Positions 8,301 to 17,464 of a stretch of DNA of 64,000 bases are shown piece after piece (positions within the stretch are counted from its first letter, which is position 1; each line of letters begins with the position of its first letter). The position numbers and the translations under genes were made by a program. The notes under the pieces were generated by a model, which worked only from the letters and a program-made list of their open reading frames with translations, had not been told where the DNA came from and searched no databases. The DNA is taken from positions 62,001-126,000 of the forward strand of contig DAOSDL010000009.1 in NCBI GenBank assembly GCA_035362335.1. The letters run 5' to 3'. The DNA is from JAOSJT01 sp035362335. GTDB lineage: Bacteria > Bacteroidota > Ignavibacteria > SZUA-365.

Positions 8301-11300
8301 TTATTGTATGGTAAATGCCGTTGACCTCATGGTGGTCGTCGTCCGCACGCGGAGGAAGTACACACCAGCGGGCAGCGAGCCCGTGCCGATGCTCACGCGC
8401 CGCACACTGCCATCGGACACCGCCGACATCGGCATCGCCACTTCGCGCCCCAGTACGTCGTGCACCGAGAGCGTCCAGGCCTGGCCGCGCGGCACGGAGA
8501 TGTCGGCGCGCACGATGGCGCCTCCGGCAACGGGATTGGGCCAGGCGGGAGCGATAGCGAAATCCGCTGCCGCGGCATCGAGGCGCTCGGAGCCAAGCAA
8601 CACCGTGCCGCTGCCGCCGGCATCGCGATAGCGCCGGTACCATTCCTGCAGGAACTGCACCGCCACGCGCCCGCTGCGGATGATGAGGGTGTTTTCGTTG
8701 TTGGCGAATTCCGCCGCATTGGACCAGTTGTGCGAACCCGTGAGCACCGCGGCCTGCGTGCCGTTCACTTCTTCCGCGTCCACCAGCAGGTACTTGTGAT
8801 GCAGCAGACCGCGGATTCCTTTTTTCAACCACACATCCACTCCCTCGCCGCGCAACCAATCGTAGCGGCTGCCCTGATCGGAGCTGTTGTCCATCACGCC
8901 ACGCACGGGCAGGCCCGCACGGTGGCGCGTGGCCATGTCGCGGGCGATGTCGTCGCGGGTGAAGGTGAGCAGCGCGAAGTACAACGAGCGCGTGGCGCGG
9001 CGCACTTCGCGCAGAATCATGGACGTCACGTTGTCGCTGGGACTGAAGTACAGTTCCACGGGCACGCGCTCGGCGCCGATCACGAAGCGATGCGGCGTGT
9101 TGTTGAGCTTGCGCGCACCGAAGCGCGACGCGGTGCTGTTGGCCGTCTCGCCGTCGGCGCCCCACATTTCCTCGAACTCGCGGGTGTAGGCATTGGCGAG
9201 CGCCTGGTCCTGAATCTCGATCACATTCTGCGCGTCGTCGAAGGAACCGGGGTCGGTGGGATTCCACGAACCACTCAGCACCCAATCGTCGGTGTCGCTG
9301 CCGCGGTCACGCCCATCGATCACGACGAACTTGTTGTGCTGCAAGCCGGCGCCCGCATTCACCTTGTCGAAATTGTCGACGATGGTGGGCACATTGGCGC
9401 GCAGTGTGGAAATGGCCGCCGAACTCGCATTGTCGCTTTCGAGAATGGCGCGAATGCGCACCCCGCGTCCTTTCGCGGCGACGAGACGATCCACAATATC
9501 CGTACCCGCCTGTCCGCTGAGACTGTAGAGGCACAGGTCGATGCTATGCTGTGCAGCGTCGATACGGTTGAGCAGGCGATTCACCAGGTTCACATTGCTC
9601 GACGCGGGCAGCGGCGGATACAGCGTATTATCGATGCCCTGGTTGAAGGACACGATGATGTCGCCGGTGGACGTCGCCGACGCGCTGCTGATGTAAAAGG
9701 GCTGCGCGGCGCTGGTGTCGCCATCGGCCACGGAAAAGGGCTGCACACGGTAGATGGTGGCCGGAGCGAGACCGCCCAGTGTCACCTGCTGTTCCGTACC
9801 GGGAAGTCCATTGCCAGCCGCCACACCAAGTTCGAACGCATCCGTCGTGCCGTAGCGCACAAAGGCGTAAGCGGGCAAGGCCGTACCCCACACGATGGTG
9901 ACGCGGTCGGGCTGAATATCCATTTCCTCGGGTACGCTGGTGATGCGCGGCCCGATCGCGATGATGTCCGCCGCGATGCGCGGCATGAGCTGATAGCCCC
10001 CCACGAAGGGCGCGTTGCGCTGGAACTGGCTGATCACACCGACGATGTCGAAGGTACCGCCCGGCGCCGGTTGCCCCGCGAAGGGCACGTCGTTGTCGAT
10101 GCGCACATCCATCTGCGCGCTGCCGTCGCTCAGCAGATAATTCACTCCGGAACCCGTCACCGTCCAGGCCGAGGTATTCACCGTCACCCCGTTCAGACGC
10201 ACCAGCGTGCCCTCGTAGCGCTCGAGTCCGTTCACGCCATCGTTGAGCAAATCAGGAATGGTGACCAGCACGGGCTCCACCACATTGCCTGTACTGGGAC
10301 GGGCGTCGACCTCCACTTCGGTCAATTCGGTGAGGCCGTTGAACTGTACGATTTTTCCTGTGAGCGTCACCTCGTCGCCGATGGCCACGGAGCCGGTGAA
10401 ATTGAAATCGTACACGGCGATGCCGCCGCTGTGATCCTGCACGTAGGCGGGCGCGCCGAATTGCGCCGCCACCGTCACCACGCCGTTGATGGTGACAATG
10501 TTGTTGAGCTTCACCGGCACGCCGCTCGCATCGTTCTCGCGCGCCTCGGCGATGGGGATGGGTCCGCCTTTCACGAACAGCGCGGGCGATTGCTCGATGG
10601 GATCGAGATCGTTGGCATAGCCCGTGAGCACGCGGAAGGGGTAGTTGCCCGTGATGGCCGGCGTGGTGATGCCGCGCATGGTGATCACTGTGCTGTCGGC
10701 GGCGAATTGCACGCGGGCGAAGAGCACGGTATCACCACGGATTTCCACATCGCCCTGCATGCCATCATCGGTGAGCACATCGGCGCTGTTGCCCGACCAG
10801 CTCACTCCCGAGGGAAGCACGATGGCCAATGCTTCGATGGCGAACTCCTTCGACGGAGTGAAAGAGAGCGGCACATCCACTGTTTCGCCGCCATTGGCGC
10901 GCGCCAGCAGGAGGCGCGCGGCGCCGCTGCCGGCCGCCGTGGGAGGTTCGGCCGCGCTCATGGCGTTCTGCGGATTGCGTCCATTGCTCTGCACCACAAA
11001 ATCGGCGGCATTGTTGCCGCTGTCCCATCCGTTGCCCGCGCGCGCTTCCGCGCCACCGGTGGCGAGCGACGCCGCGGTACTCGTGGCCGAGGCCCTGCGT
11101 TCCACGCTGTTGTCGTTGGCGGCATCGCCGTGATTGGGCGCGGGCGTGCCTTCCGGATTGTTGCCCGTGCCATAGCCCACGCGATCCACTACTTGTCCCG
11201 TCGCAGTGACGATGCGCAGATTGCCGTTGTCGGCCAAACCGCTGCTGGTCCACACCACGTCGGCGGCGGGACTGCCGGCCCAGGAGGTTCCGGCGAAGAG

Positions 11301-11582
11301 GTAGAAAGAGCGCGCACGTATCACCGTGCCCTGCGGTACCGTGGCGAGCGGAGAGTAGGAGGAGCCGCTGGCGGACTGGTATTCGAGGCGCCAGCCGGCG
11401 ATGGAGATGTCGGCGTTTGTGGGATTGTACAGTTCCACGAACTCACCCGGCTGATTTCCCACCGTGCCGCCGCGCGTGGCGAATTCGCTGATCACCACGT
11501 GATTGGCCGTTTGCGCCGCTGCGATTGAGGAGAGGAGGAGGAAAACCATTGCCATGCCGCGAAGTGCCGAAGTCATATCCAT
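8301..11582 (-). CDS. T9SS-secreted phospholipase D-fold protein with lamin-tail and OB domains
   Basis: 1093 residues. Order: signal peptide (1-22); lamin-tail domain (about 25-130, with VVISEF and GEFVELYNPT); a beta-rich spacer; an OB-fold domain resembling those attached to secreted nucleases (about 360-450); a fibronectin III-like domain (about 560-650); two phospholipase D half-sites with HxKx4D at H749/K751/D756 and H928/K930/D935, each followed by a SGSWN- or GSHNW-type motif; and a C-terminal T9SS sorting domain (PNPV, then DVLGREV and LPAGVYFLRV). PLD-fold enzymes form a phosphohistidine intermediate using both HKD motifs, and both are intact. The lamin-tail plus OB context favours an extracellular nuclease, though a phospholipase cannot be excluded. 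The ATG at 11582 opens the signal peptide; the long upstream extension is not protein-like. Confidence 0.9.
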   Translation of the reverse strand: MDMTSALRGMAMVFLLLSSIAAAQTANHVVISEFATRGGTVGNQPGEFVELYNPTNADISIAGWRLEYQSASGSSYSPLATVPQGTVIRARSFYLFAGTSWAGSPAADVVWTSSGLADNGNLRIVTATGQVVDRVGYGTGNNPEGTPAPNHGDAANDNSVERRASATSTAASLATGGAEARAGNGWDSGNNAADFVVQSNGRNPQNAMSAAEPPTAAGSGAARLLLARANGGETVDVPLSFTPSKEFAIEALAIVLPSGVSWSGNSADVLTDDGMQGDVEIRGDTVLFARVQFAADSTVITMRGITTPAITGNYPFRVLTGYANDLDPIEQSPALFVKGGPIPIAEARENDASGVPVKLNNIVTINGVVTVAAQFGAPAYVQDHSGGIAVYDFNFTGSVAIGDEVTLTGKIVQFNGLTELTEVEVDARPSTGNVVEPVLVTIPDLLNDGVNGLERYEGTLVRLNGVTVNTSAWTVTGSGVNYLLSDGSAQMDVRIDNDVPFAGQPAPGGTFDIVGVISQFQRNAPFVGGYQLMPRIAADIIAIGPRITSVPEEMDIQPDRVTIVWGTALPAYAFVRYGTTDAFELGVAAGNGLPGTEQQVTLGGLAPATIYRVQPFSVADGDTSAAQPFYISSASATSTGDIIVSFNQGIDNTLYPPLPASSNVNLVNRLLNRIDAAQHSIDLCLYSLSGQAGTDIVDRLVAAKGRGVRIRAILESDNASSAAISTLRANVPTIVDNFDKVNAGAGLQHNKFVVIDGRDRGSDTDDWVLSGSWNPTDPGSFDDAQNVIEIQDQALANAYTREFEEMWGADGETANSTASRFGARKLNNTPHRFVIGAERVPVELYFSPSDNVTSMILREVRRATRSLYFALLTFTRDDIARDMATRHRAGLPVRGVMDNSSDQGSRYDWLRGEGVDVWLKKGIRGLLHHKYLLVDAEEVNGTQAAVLTGSHNWSNAAEFANNENTLIIRSGRVAVQFLQEWYRRYRDAGGSGTVLLGSERLDAAAADFAIAPAWPNPVAGGAIVRADISVPRGQAWTLSVHDVLGREVAMPMSAVSDGSVRRVSIGTGSLPAGVYFLRVRTTTTMRSTAFTIQ

Positions 11583-11835
11583 TGCCTGTTGTGACTGATA
11601 CCCCTCAATATAGAAGCCACCGCCGAGGAATAGAAATCCTGTGCGCGGCGAGCGATGCGCGGCTCTTCGTCGCGCCGCGCGATGCTTGCGGCGGCGTTTC
11701 GGACACGCATGGGCGAAACACCGGGATGCGAAGGCAATTCGGCGAAACGGCTGTCCGGCACTTTCAGGTTTACCAAATTCTGCGCATATTTCTGAATCTG
11801 TCGATTCGTCCCCTGTCATTCACGTATCACAACAC

Positions 11836-12555
11836 ATGCAACGCGCACTGGTCATCATCCCTACCTACAACGAGCTGGAGAACATCCAGGGCATCATCCC
11901 GGAAATTCTCCGTCAGGATGAGCGACTGGAAGTGTTGGTGGTAGACGACAATTCGCCCGACGGTACGGCGGAGGCTGTGCAGGAGATGATGCGCGGGAAT
12001 GGCCGCATCCGTTTGCTTCAGCGCGAGCGGAAAATGGGGCTGGGTACGGCCTATGTGGCGGGCTTCCGCCACGCGATCGAGCACGGGTACGATTTTGTGT
12101 TCGAGATGGATGCGGATTTTTCGCACGACCCCAACACCCTGCCGCGTTTCCTCGACGCCATACAGGAGTACGATCTGGTGCTCGGCTCGCGCTACATCCA
12201 GGGCGTGAATGTGATCAACTGGCCGATGAAGCGGCTGCTGCTCAGTTACTTCGCGAATCAGTACACGCGCGTGGTCACCGGACTGCCGGTGCGCGACGCC
12301 ACTGGCGGCTTCAAATGCTTCCGCGTGGAGGTGCTCAAGGCCATCGACCTCGACCGTGTGCGCAGCAACGGCTACAGCTTCCAGATCGAGATGAGCTTCA
12401 AGGCCTGGAAAAAGGGCTTCCGCATTCACGAAATTCCCATCATTTTCATGGATCGGCGCGCCGGCATTTCCAAAATGTCGAAAAAAATCGTGCGCGAGGC
12501 CGTGACCATGGTGTGGCGACTACGCTTCCAGGGCATGTTCGGTCTGCTGCGCTGA
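11836..12555 (+). CDS. Polyprenol-phosphate mannosyltransferase-like GT2
   Basis: 239 residues, GT-A fold family 2. The nucleotide-sugar site shows IIPTYNELENI at the start, VVDDNSPDGT at 35-44 and the DAD metal motif at 92-94 (MDADFSHDP). The GSRY and DATGGFKCF segments are typical of dolichyl/polyprenol-phosphate mannose synthases. There are no C-terminal membrane helices, so this is the soluble single-domain form. It transfers a sugar from a nucleotide donor to a lipid phosphate at the inner membrane, feeding protein or envelope glycosylation. Start 11836 is set by the conserved N-terminus; upstream frame is open but not protein-like. It is divergent from the PLD-fold gene. Confidence 0.93.
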   Translation: MQRALVIIPTYNELENIQGIIPEILRQDERLEVLVVDDNSPDGTAEAVQEMMRGNGRIRLLQRERKMGLGTAYVAGFRHAIEHGYDFVFEMDADFSHDPNTLPRFLDAIQEYDLVLGSRYIQGVNVINWPMKRLLLSYFANQYTRVVTGLPVRDATGGFKCFRVEVLKAIDLDRVRSNGYSFQIEMSFKAWKKGFRIHEIPIIFMDRRAGISKMSKKIVREAVTMVWRLRFQGMFGLLR

Positions 12556-12726
12556 CCCCCTTGCAGGCCCAGCAACCGGCGCATTCCCGCAACCGCAGAC
12601 GACCCATCGTTGACGATACCGATCGATGAATCGGCCTCCATGCGTGACTGAGCCACCGTACGTCGCGTTTGGTGTTGAATCGTGATACTGCTATATTATC
12701 GTTTGCATCTTTGCAGGATGCTGTCT

Positions 12727-12800
12727 GCGCCTGTAGCTCAATAGGATAGAGCGTTGGCCTCCGAAGCCAAAGGTTGTGGGTTCGATTCCCGCCGGGCGCA
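12727..12800 (+). tRNA. tRNA-Arg (anticodon CCG)
   Basis: A 74-base cloverleaf. The acceptor stem GCGCCTG pairs with CGGGCGC with one G-U, the anticodon stem TTGGC/GCCAA encloses loop CTCCGAA giving anticodon CCG, and the T-arm carries GGTTCGATTCC. CCA is not encoded. The next gene begins 37 bases later and may be co-transcribed. Confidence 0.96.
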
Positions 12801-12837
12801 CGACTGAGGAATCATCACATCGAATCCGGAGATATTT

Positions 12838-13536
12838 GTGCTCACCGCGAAGAAAAAGCTCTCTGTCCGCGAGGCGGTTCCCAAATCGACGTCCTCGAGT
12901 TTCTATTACGATGCCATGGATTGGGCGAAGGCCAACACCAAGCTGCTGGCCGGCGTCGGCATTGGCATTGTGGCCATCGTGATTCTCGGTTACTTCTACA
13001 TGAGCGGGAAGGCCGCGGACGAGTTGGAGGCCAATCGTCAACTGCGCAAGGTCATGCCGCTGTATCAACAGCAGCAGTACAAGCTGGCCATCAATGGCGA
13101 TGCGAATCAGGGCATTCCCGGACTCGCGAGCATCGCGGACAAATACAGCGGCACGCCCACGGGCGAAGTGGCGATGATTTATCTCGCGAATGCCTATCTG
13201 TACACCGACGAGTTGGACAAGGCCCTGGCCGCCTACGAAGACGCCTCCCCCGAATCCGATGTGCTGCGTTCGGCAGCCGTTGCCGGCGAGGCAGCCGTGT
13301 ACGAAGCGAAGAAGAATTACAGCGAAGCCGCAGAGTTGTTCGAGAAGGCCGCCGGCATGCTCAACAACGATCTGCTGATGTCGCAGCGGCAGCTCGCAGC
13401 GGGCCGGGCGTACGGTTTGGCCGGCAACAAGGAAAAGGCCAAGGAAATGCTGGAGCTGGTCAAGCAGTCGAAGGCCACGCAATTCCATCAGATGGCCGAC
13501 CGCCTGCTCTCGCAGTACGAGCTGGTGGAAGAATAA
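12838..13536 (+). CDS. TPR-containing single-pass membrane protein
   Basis: 232 residues. A short cytoplasmic N-terminus (about 1-34) precedes one transmembrane helix (about 35-55, LLAGVGIGIVAIVILGYF) and an extra-cytoplasmic domain of tetratricopeptide helices (about 85-225) with A-Y-E and A-x-x-L-F-E-K-A repeats. The architecture matches YfgM/YbgF-like periplasmic TPR proteins that assist envelope protein folding or scaffold complexes; the partner is not evident here. It starts with GTG, supported by GGAG 7 bases upstream. It is followed closely by a strong terminator. Confidence 0.82.
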   Translation: MLTAKKKLSVREAVPKSTSSSFYYDAMDWAKANTKLLAGVGIGIVAIVILGYFYMSGKAADELEANRQLRKVMPLYQQQQYKLAINGDANQGIPGLASIADKYSGTPTGEVAMIYLANAYLYTDELDKALAAYEDASPESDVLRSAAVAGEAAVYEAKKNYSEAAELFEKAAGMLNNDLLMSQRQLAAGRAYGLAGNKEKAKEMLELVKQSKATQFHQMADRLLSQYELVEE

Positions 13537-13554
13537 GCGCCGCGACAGCGTATG

Positions 13555-13584
13555 AAAAAAGCTCCCGATCGGGGGCTTTTTTTT
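13555..13584 (+). terminator. Intrinsic terminator
   Basis: An A-run, then GCTCCC paired with GGGGGC around GATC, then eight T (13577-13584). It ends the TPR gene transcript 18 bases after its stop. Confidence 0.85.
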
Positions 13585-13600
13585 ATCGCGAGAATCGAGT

Positions 13601-13685
13601 CAACGCAAAGACGCGGGGACGCAAGGCCGCGATCCCCTCTGAGCCCTCGGTGTTGGCGAAGCCCTCCGTGTCCTCTGTGTTCGAA
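13601..13685. repeat. Degenerate GCAAAGACGC / CTCTGTGT-type intergenic repeat
   Basis: Short near-repeats (acgcaaagacgc, gggacgcaag, then gccctcggtg, gccctccgtg, tcctctgtgt) fill the space between a terminator and the OPT gene. The word pattern resembles dispersed intergenic repeats I have seen in unrelated environmental bacteria; only one copy is evident in this window. Confidence 0.35.
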
Positions 13686-13779
13686 GCTATCAATTATCAA
13701 TATTTTTCACTAGCTTTTTGAGCGTTTCGGAGTTCGCTCCCCGCTACTATCACCGCAGAGCCAACCAGCAGGAGTGTGT

Positions 13780-15756
13780 ATGGAACCTGTCTCCCGCAGT
13801 CTTCCAAAAAATGCGTATACCCCGCTCAATCCGGGCGAGGCGTACATTCCCATCGTGCCCGCATCGGAGAATCCGCGCGAGATCAGCGCGTATTCCGTGG
13901 GATGGGGATTATTCTTTTCGGTGCTGTTCTCCGCCGCCGCGGCCTATCTGGGCTTGAAGATCGGACAGGTGTTCGAAGCCGCCATCCCCATTGCCATCAT
14001 CGCGGTGGGCATTTCGGCCGCCACCAAGCGGAAGAATGCGCTGTCGGAAAATGTCATCATCCAATCCATCGGCGCGGCCAGCGGTGTAGTGGTGGCGGGA
14101 GCGATTTTCACCATTCCCGCACTGTACATTCTCGAACTCCCGGCCAATTTCTGGCATGTGTTCATGGCTTCGATGTTCGGCGGCTTTCTGGGCATACTGT
14201 ATCTGATTCCCTTCCGACGTTACTTCGTCAAAGACATGCACGGGCAGCTGCCCTTCCCCGAAGCCACCGCGACCACCGAGGTGCTGGTGGCGGGCGAGAG
14301 CGGCGGCAATCAGGCGCGCACATTGCTGATTGCTTCAGCCATCGGCGGACTCTACGATTTCGCCGTCGCGACCTTCGGTTTGTGGAAAGAGACCTTTACC
14401 ACGAAGGTGATTCCCGGTCTATCCACCCTTTCGGACCTGTACCGCATTGAATTCCGCATGAACATTCTCGCGGCGGTCACCGGACTCGGCTACATCATCG
14501 GTCTCAAATATGCCGCCATCATCGCGGCGGGCAGTTTCCTCTCCTGGTTCCTGCTCGTGCCGGTCATCGGCTATATCGGCCAGGGTCTGGTCGAGCCCAT
14601 AGGTACCGGCGTCAGCACGCTCATCCGCGACATGGACGCCTACGCCATTTACAAAAACTACGTGCGTCATATCGGCATTGGCGGCATCGCCATGGCGGGC
14701 ATCATCGGCATTGTGAAGTCGAGCAAAATCATCGGCGGGGCGTTCAAGCTGGCCGCGAGCGAATTGTTCGGTAAAAAGGAGAAAAGCGAAAACGCGGCGA
14801 CCACCGAGCGCACCGACCGCGACATCCCTATGAGCACTGTGGTATCGCTGATCGTGGTGGTGCTGGCGGCGGTGTTCATTTTCTTCTGGCAGGGCGTCAC
14901 CGGCAACATCGGACAGGCCTTCACCGGCTTGCTCATCGTGGCCATCATTGCCTTCCTGTTCACCACGGTGGCCGCGCGCGCCATCGCCATCGTCGGCTCC
15001 AATCCGGTGTCGGGCATGACCTTGATGACGCTGATCATTTCCTCCTTCATTCTCGTGCAAGTGGGCTTGGTGGGCGAGACGGGCATGATCTCGGCGCTGA
15101 TCATCGGCGGCGTGGTGTGCACGGCGCTGTCCATGGCCGGCGGTTTCATCACCGATTTGAAAATCGGCTACTGGTTGGGAAATACACCAGTGCATCAGCA
15201 GCGATGGAAATTCCTCGGCACCATACTCGCGGCCGCTTCGGTGGGCGGTGTGATCATTCTGCTCAACGCCACCTATGGCTTCACGGGCGATTCGGCGTTG
15301 CCTGCTCCGCAGGCAAATGCCATGGCGGCCGTGATCAAACCGCTGATGTCGAATCAGCCAGCGCCCTGGGTGCTGTACATCGCCGGTGCGTTGTTCGCGC
15401 TGACATTGGAATCGATTAAAATTCCGCCTCTCGCCTTCGCGCTGGGCATGTACCTTCCGTTGGAATTGAACACTCCGGTGCTCGCCGGTGGTATCATCGC
15501 CCACCTCGTCTCCTCGCGTTCCAAGGACGAAGCCGTGAACAACGCCCGCCGCGAACGTGGCACGCTCATCGCTTCGGGATTGATCGCGGGCGGCGCCATC
15601 ATGGGCGTGGCCAGCGCGGGCCTGAAATTCTTCGGTGTGAACTACGTTGATTTCGGTTGGACCTGGGCCGAGAGCAGTGGAGCGGAACTCCTGGCGCTCG
15701 GGATGTTCGCGCTTATCGCGCTGTACATTTACTGGGATTCCATGCGCGCGAAATAA
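13780..15756 (+). CDS. OPT family oligopeptide transporter
   Basis: 658 residues, almost entirely hydrophobic helices (about 14-16). The N-terminal AYIPIVPA motif followed by a first helix ending AAAAYLGLKIGQVFEAAIP is characteristic of the bacterial branch of the OPT family (proton-coupled uptake of small peptides, possibly metal chelates). A charged loop around residues 335-350 (KKEKSENAATTERTDRD) separates two halves, and NPVSGMT near 415 is the conserved second-half motif. Start 13780 is preferred to a GTG 6 bases upstream because CAGGAG sits at correct spacing before the ATG. Inner membrane; a monocistronic unit closed by its own terminator. Confidence 0.93.
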   Translation: MEPVSRSLPKNAYTPLNPGEAYIPIVPASENPREISAYSVGWGLFFSVLFSAAAAYLGLKIGQVFEAAIPIAIIAVGISAATKRKNALSENVIIQSIGAASGVVVAGAIFTIPALYILELPANFWHVFMASMFGGFLGILYLIPFRRYFVKDMHGQLPFPEATATTEVLVAGESGGNQARTLLIASAIGGLYDFAVATFGLWKETFTTKVIPGLSTLSDLYRIEFRMNILAAVTGLGYIIGLKYAAIIAAGSFLSWFLLVPVIGYIGQGLVEPIGTGVSTLIRDMDAYAIYKNYVRHIGIGGIAMAGIIGIVKSSKIIGGAFKLAASELFGKKEKSENAATTERTDRDIPMSTVVSLIVVVLAAVFIFFWQGVTGNIGQAFTGLLIVAIIAFLFTTVAARAIAIVGSNPVSGMTLMTLIISSFILVQVGLVGETGMISALIIGGVVCTALSMAGGFITDLKIGYWLGNTPVHQQRWKFLGTILAAASVGGVIILLNATYGFTGDSALPAPQANAMAAVIKPLMSNQPAPWVLYIAGALFALTLESIKIPPLAFALGMYLPLELNTPVLAGGIIAHLVSSRSKDEAVNNARRERGTLIASGLIAGGAIMGVASAGLKFFGVNYVDFGWTWAESSGAELLALGMFALIALYIYWDSMRAK

Positions 15757-15779
15757 ACGCCGCAGCATCGTTTCGAAAC

Positions 15780-15809
15780 CCGCGATTCGTTGGAGTCGCG
15801 GTTTTTTTT
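15780..15809 (+). terminator. Intrinsic terminator
   Basis: CCGCGATTC pairs with GAGTCGCGG (one G-U) around GTTG, followed by eight T (15802-15809). It ends the OPT transporter transcript. Confidence 0.85.
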
Positions 15810-15907
15810 ATGGTGTCAAAAATAATGGGCGAGTGCTTGAGCGGTCGGAGTGCAAGGAGCCGGGGAGGGTGAGATTGTGAAACCATAGCCAATTGCATGA
15901 CGCTTCG

Positions 15908-16115
15908 ACTCCGAGCCCGAACCAAGATCTTTTCCCACCGGACGTTCTTGTCGCGGGCTCGTCGCTCAGCTCGGAGACCCGCCGCGGCGGGGTGACGACA
16001 GATCTGAAACCGACTAAGAGACCATGTCATGTGCAGCGACGAGCCCGCGCGACCATCCTCGCAAGCCGCACCGACTACGCTCGGGCTCGGAGTTGAAAAT
16101 CCGCCGCGGCGGGGC
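15908..16115. repeat. Nested inverted-repeat intergenic element
   Basis: The 344-base gap between the OPT terminator and the next gene holds no gene but is highly structured. An outer perfect 13-bp inverted repeat (15908-15920 with 16081-16093) encloses an inner perfect 15-bp one (15952-15966 with 16035-16049). A GCTCGGAG...CCGCCGCGGCGGGG block occurs twice in direct orientation (about 15969-15992 and 16085-16114). Such symmetry suggests a folded RNA/cruciform or a MITE/REP-like mobile remnant. No flanking target duplication was recognised. Confidence 0.6.
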
Positions 16116-16153
16116 GAAGCGTCACGAACGATCCAAACCAGCGTAAGCGCTGC

Positions 16154-16882
16154 TTACCGGGCCGGGCGGACCTTTGTCTCGACAACGGTGTCGCGACGCA
16201 TGGTCACCTGTTTTTCAGGACCGAGGTTGTCGCCAGCCACGTAAATGCGGCTTTCCTCTTTTTGCGTGCGTGAGGTGAAAATCGCCAGCTGGCCATCGTA
16301 CACGCCGAAGCCCGATCCGGAACGGAACATCGGTGCGCCACGGCCTTCGCTGCTCTCGGGAAAATCCATGGTGTAGGTCACATCGAACAACTCGCCCACG
16401 CCATCGCGCTTGGTTGCCTTGTCGATGCGGAACGTCGGTTGTTGTGCGCCCCGGCGGGCGGCGAAGGTGTCGGGGAAAAGCAGCACTTCCAGTTCGCGAC
16501 CGAGAAAGCCCGCCGCGAGTTCACTTTCCATGCTCTCCAGCGAGGACACCGTGGCAACCTGCTCCAGCACGCCATTAGCGGTCAGGCGAAAGGTGAATTC
16601 CCATTCCACCCGCTCACTACCCGCAGCCGCAGAGTGCTGCGTGGTGTACACCGTCAGTCGTCCGGGAACGGCGCCACCTTCCCGCGCGCCGGTGCGCAGC
16701 AACAGGCGCTGCGTGCTGCTGCTTGGAGCAATGTCGTCCATGCCGTCATTGCCGCCCACCGTGGTGCTGATGGTGATGTCGTATTCCATCGAGGGTTGAA
16801 GCGTCGGTGTGATGTTCTGCTGCGCCCAAAGTGCGATGGTGAATACCGGCAGCAGAAGCATGGTCAATACAAAGCGTGTCAT
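16154..16882 (-). CDS. Secreted protein of unknown function
   Basis: 242 residues. The first 25 form a signal peptide (MTRFVLTMLLLPVFTIALWAQ). The mature part is beta-rich, with alternating hydrophobic residues and no cysteines; it resembles generic periplasmic or outer-membrane beta proteins, but I do not recognise a family. Start 16882 is where the signal peptide begins; the longer open frame upstream is Cys/Ser/Arg-rich and not protein-like. The upstream minus-strand neighbour is the small thioredoxin, 139 bases away. Confidence 0.72.
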   Translation of the reverse strand: MTRFVLTMLLLPVFTIALWAQQNITPTLQPSMEYDITISTTVGGNDGMDDIAPSSSTQRLLLRTGAREGGAVPGRLTVYTTQHSAAAGSERVEWEFTFRLTANGVLEQVATVSSLESMESELAAGFLGRELEVLLFPDTFAARRGAQQPTFRIDKATKRDGVGELFDVTYTMDFPESSEGRGAPMFRSGSGFGVYDGQLAIFTSRTQKEESRIYVAGDNLGPEKQVTMRRDTVVETKVRPAR

Positions 16883-17021
16883 GATGCGATCCAGACAGTT
16901 GCGGGAAGCGAAAGTATAGAATAGCAAATCGGCCGATGCGAGAAAAGTCGAAGTCACGCCCTCAAGGCGTGGGACGTGACGTTCGCAGACATGAGGGATA
17001 AACACATCCGCAGCGGACAAG

Positions 17022-17363
17022 TTACATGCCGAGGTAACGTTCGAGGGCCTGCTCGATGTCGTACACGGACACATTCCGGCTGAAGCGGCGTAGTTCACGC
17101 CCCTCGTGGAAGAGAATGATGGTCGGCACAGCGAACACCGTATGCTGACCGGCGATTTCCGGATGCTCGCTGCTGTCGATGTACACAAAGCCGACCTCGT
17201 CAAGCCGCGCAGCGAGCTGCTCCACCTTGGGACGCAACACTTTGCACACGTTGCAGGTGGGCGTGGAAAAATAGGCGAGCAGGAAGCGGTGTTCCCGCAG
17301 GCCGTTGCTCAGCACCTGGTCATGCTCTTCCACGATGTCCTCCACGAATGAAAAAAACCGCAT
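17022..17363 (-). CDS. Thioredoxin-family protein
   Basis: 113 residues, thioredoxin fold without a signal peptide, so cytoplasmic. The active site is C37-N-V-C40 in STPTCNVCK, followed by the helix and the FAVPTIILF cis-Pro region. The CNVC pair departs from canonical CGPC, as in divergent bacterial thioredoxin-like proteins that act as reductants or bacillithiol/peroxide accessories. The ATG at 17363 is taken as start because the fold begins there. It is divergent from the crotonase gene with 101 bases between. Confidence 0.88.
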   Translation of the reverse strand: MRFFSFVEDIVEEHDQVLSNGLREHRFLLAYFSTPTCNVCKVLRPKVEQLAARLDEVGFVYIDSSEHPEIAGQHTVFAVPTIILFHEGRELRRFSRNVSVYDIEQALERYLGM

Positions 17364-17464
17364 GCAGCATACGCAGAAATTTCCGGCCCGGCAACGCCCG
17401 TCGCCGGCGTTGCTTCGCAGCAATCCTTTGCGGACATTGAAGCACTGCACCTTCGGAGGACATC

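Noticed and set aside
2411..11528. Very long plus-strand frames (1116, 790 and 1022 codons) opposite the alpha-2-macroglobulin and PLD-fold genes
   Set aside because: They are His/Arg/Gly-rich mirror images caused by GC-rich codon choice in the real minus-strand genes, which have signal peptides, motifs and ribosome-binding sites.
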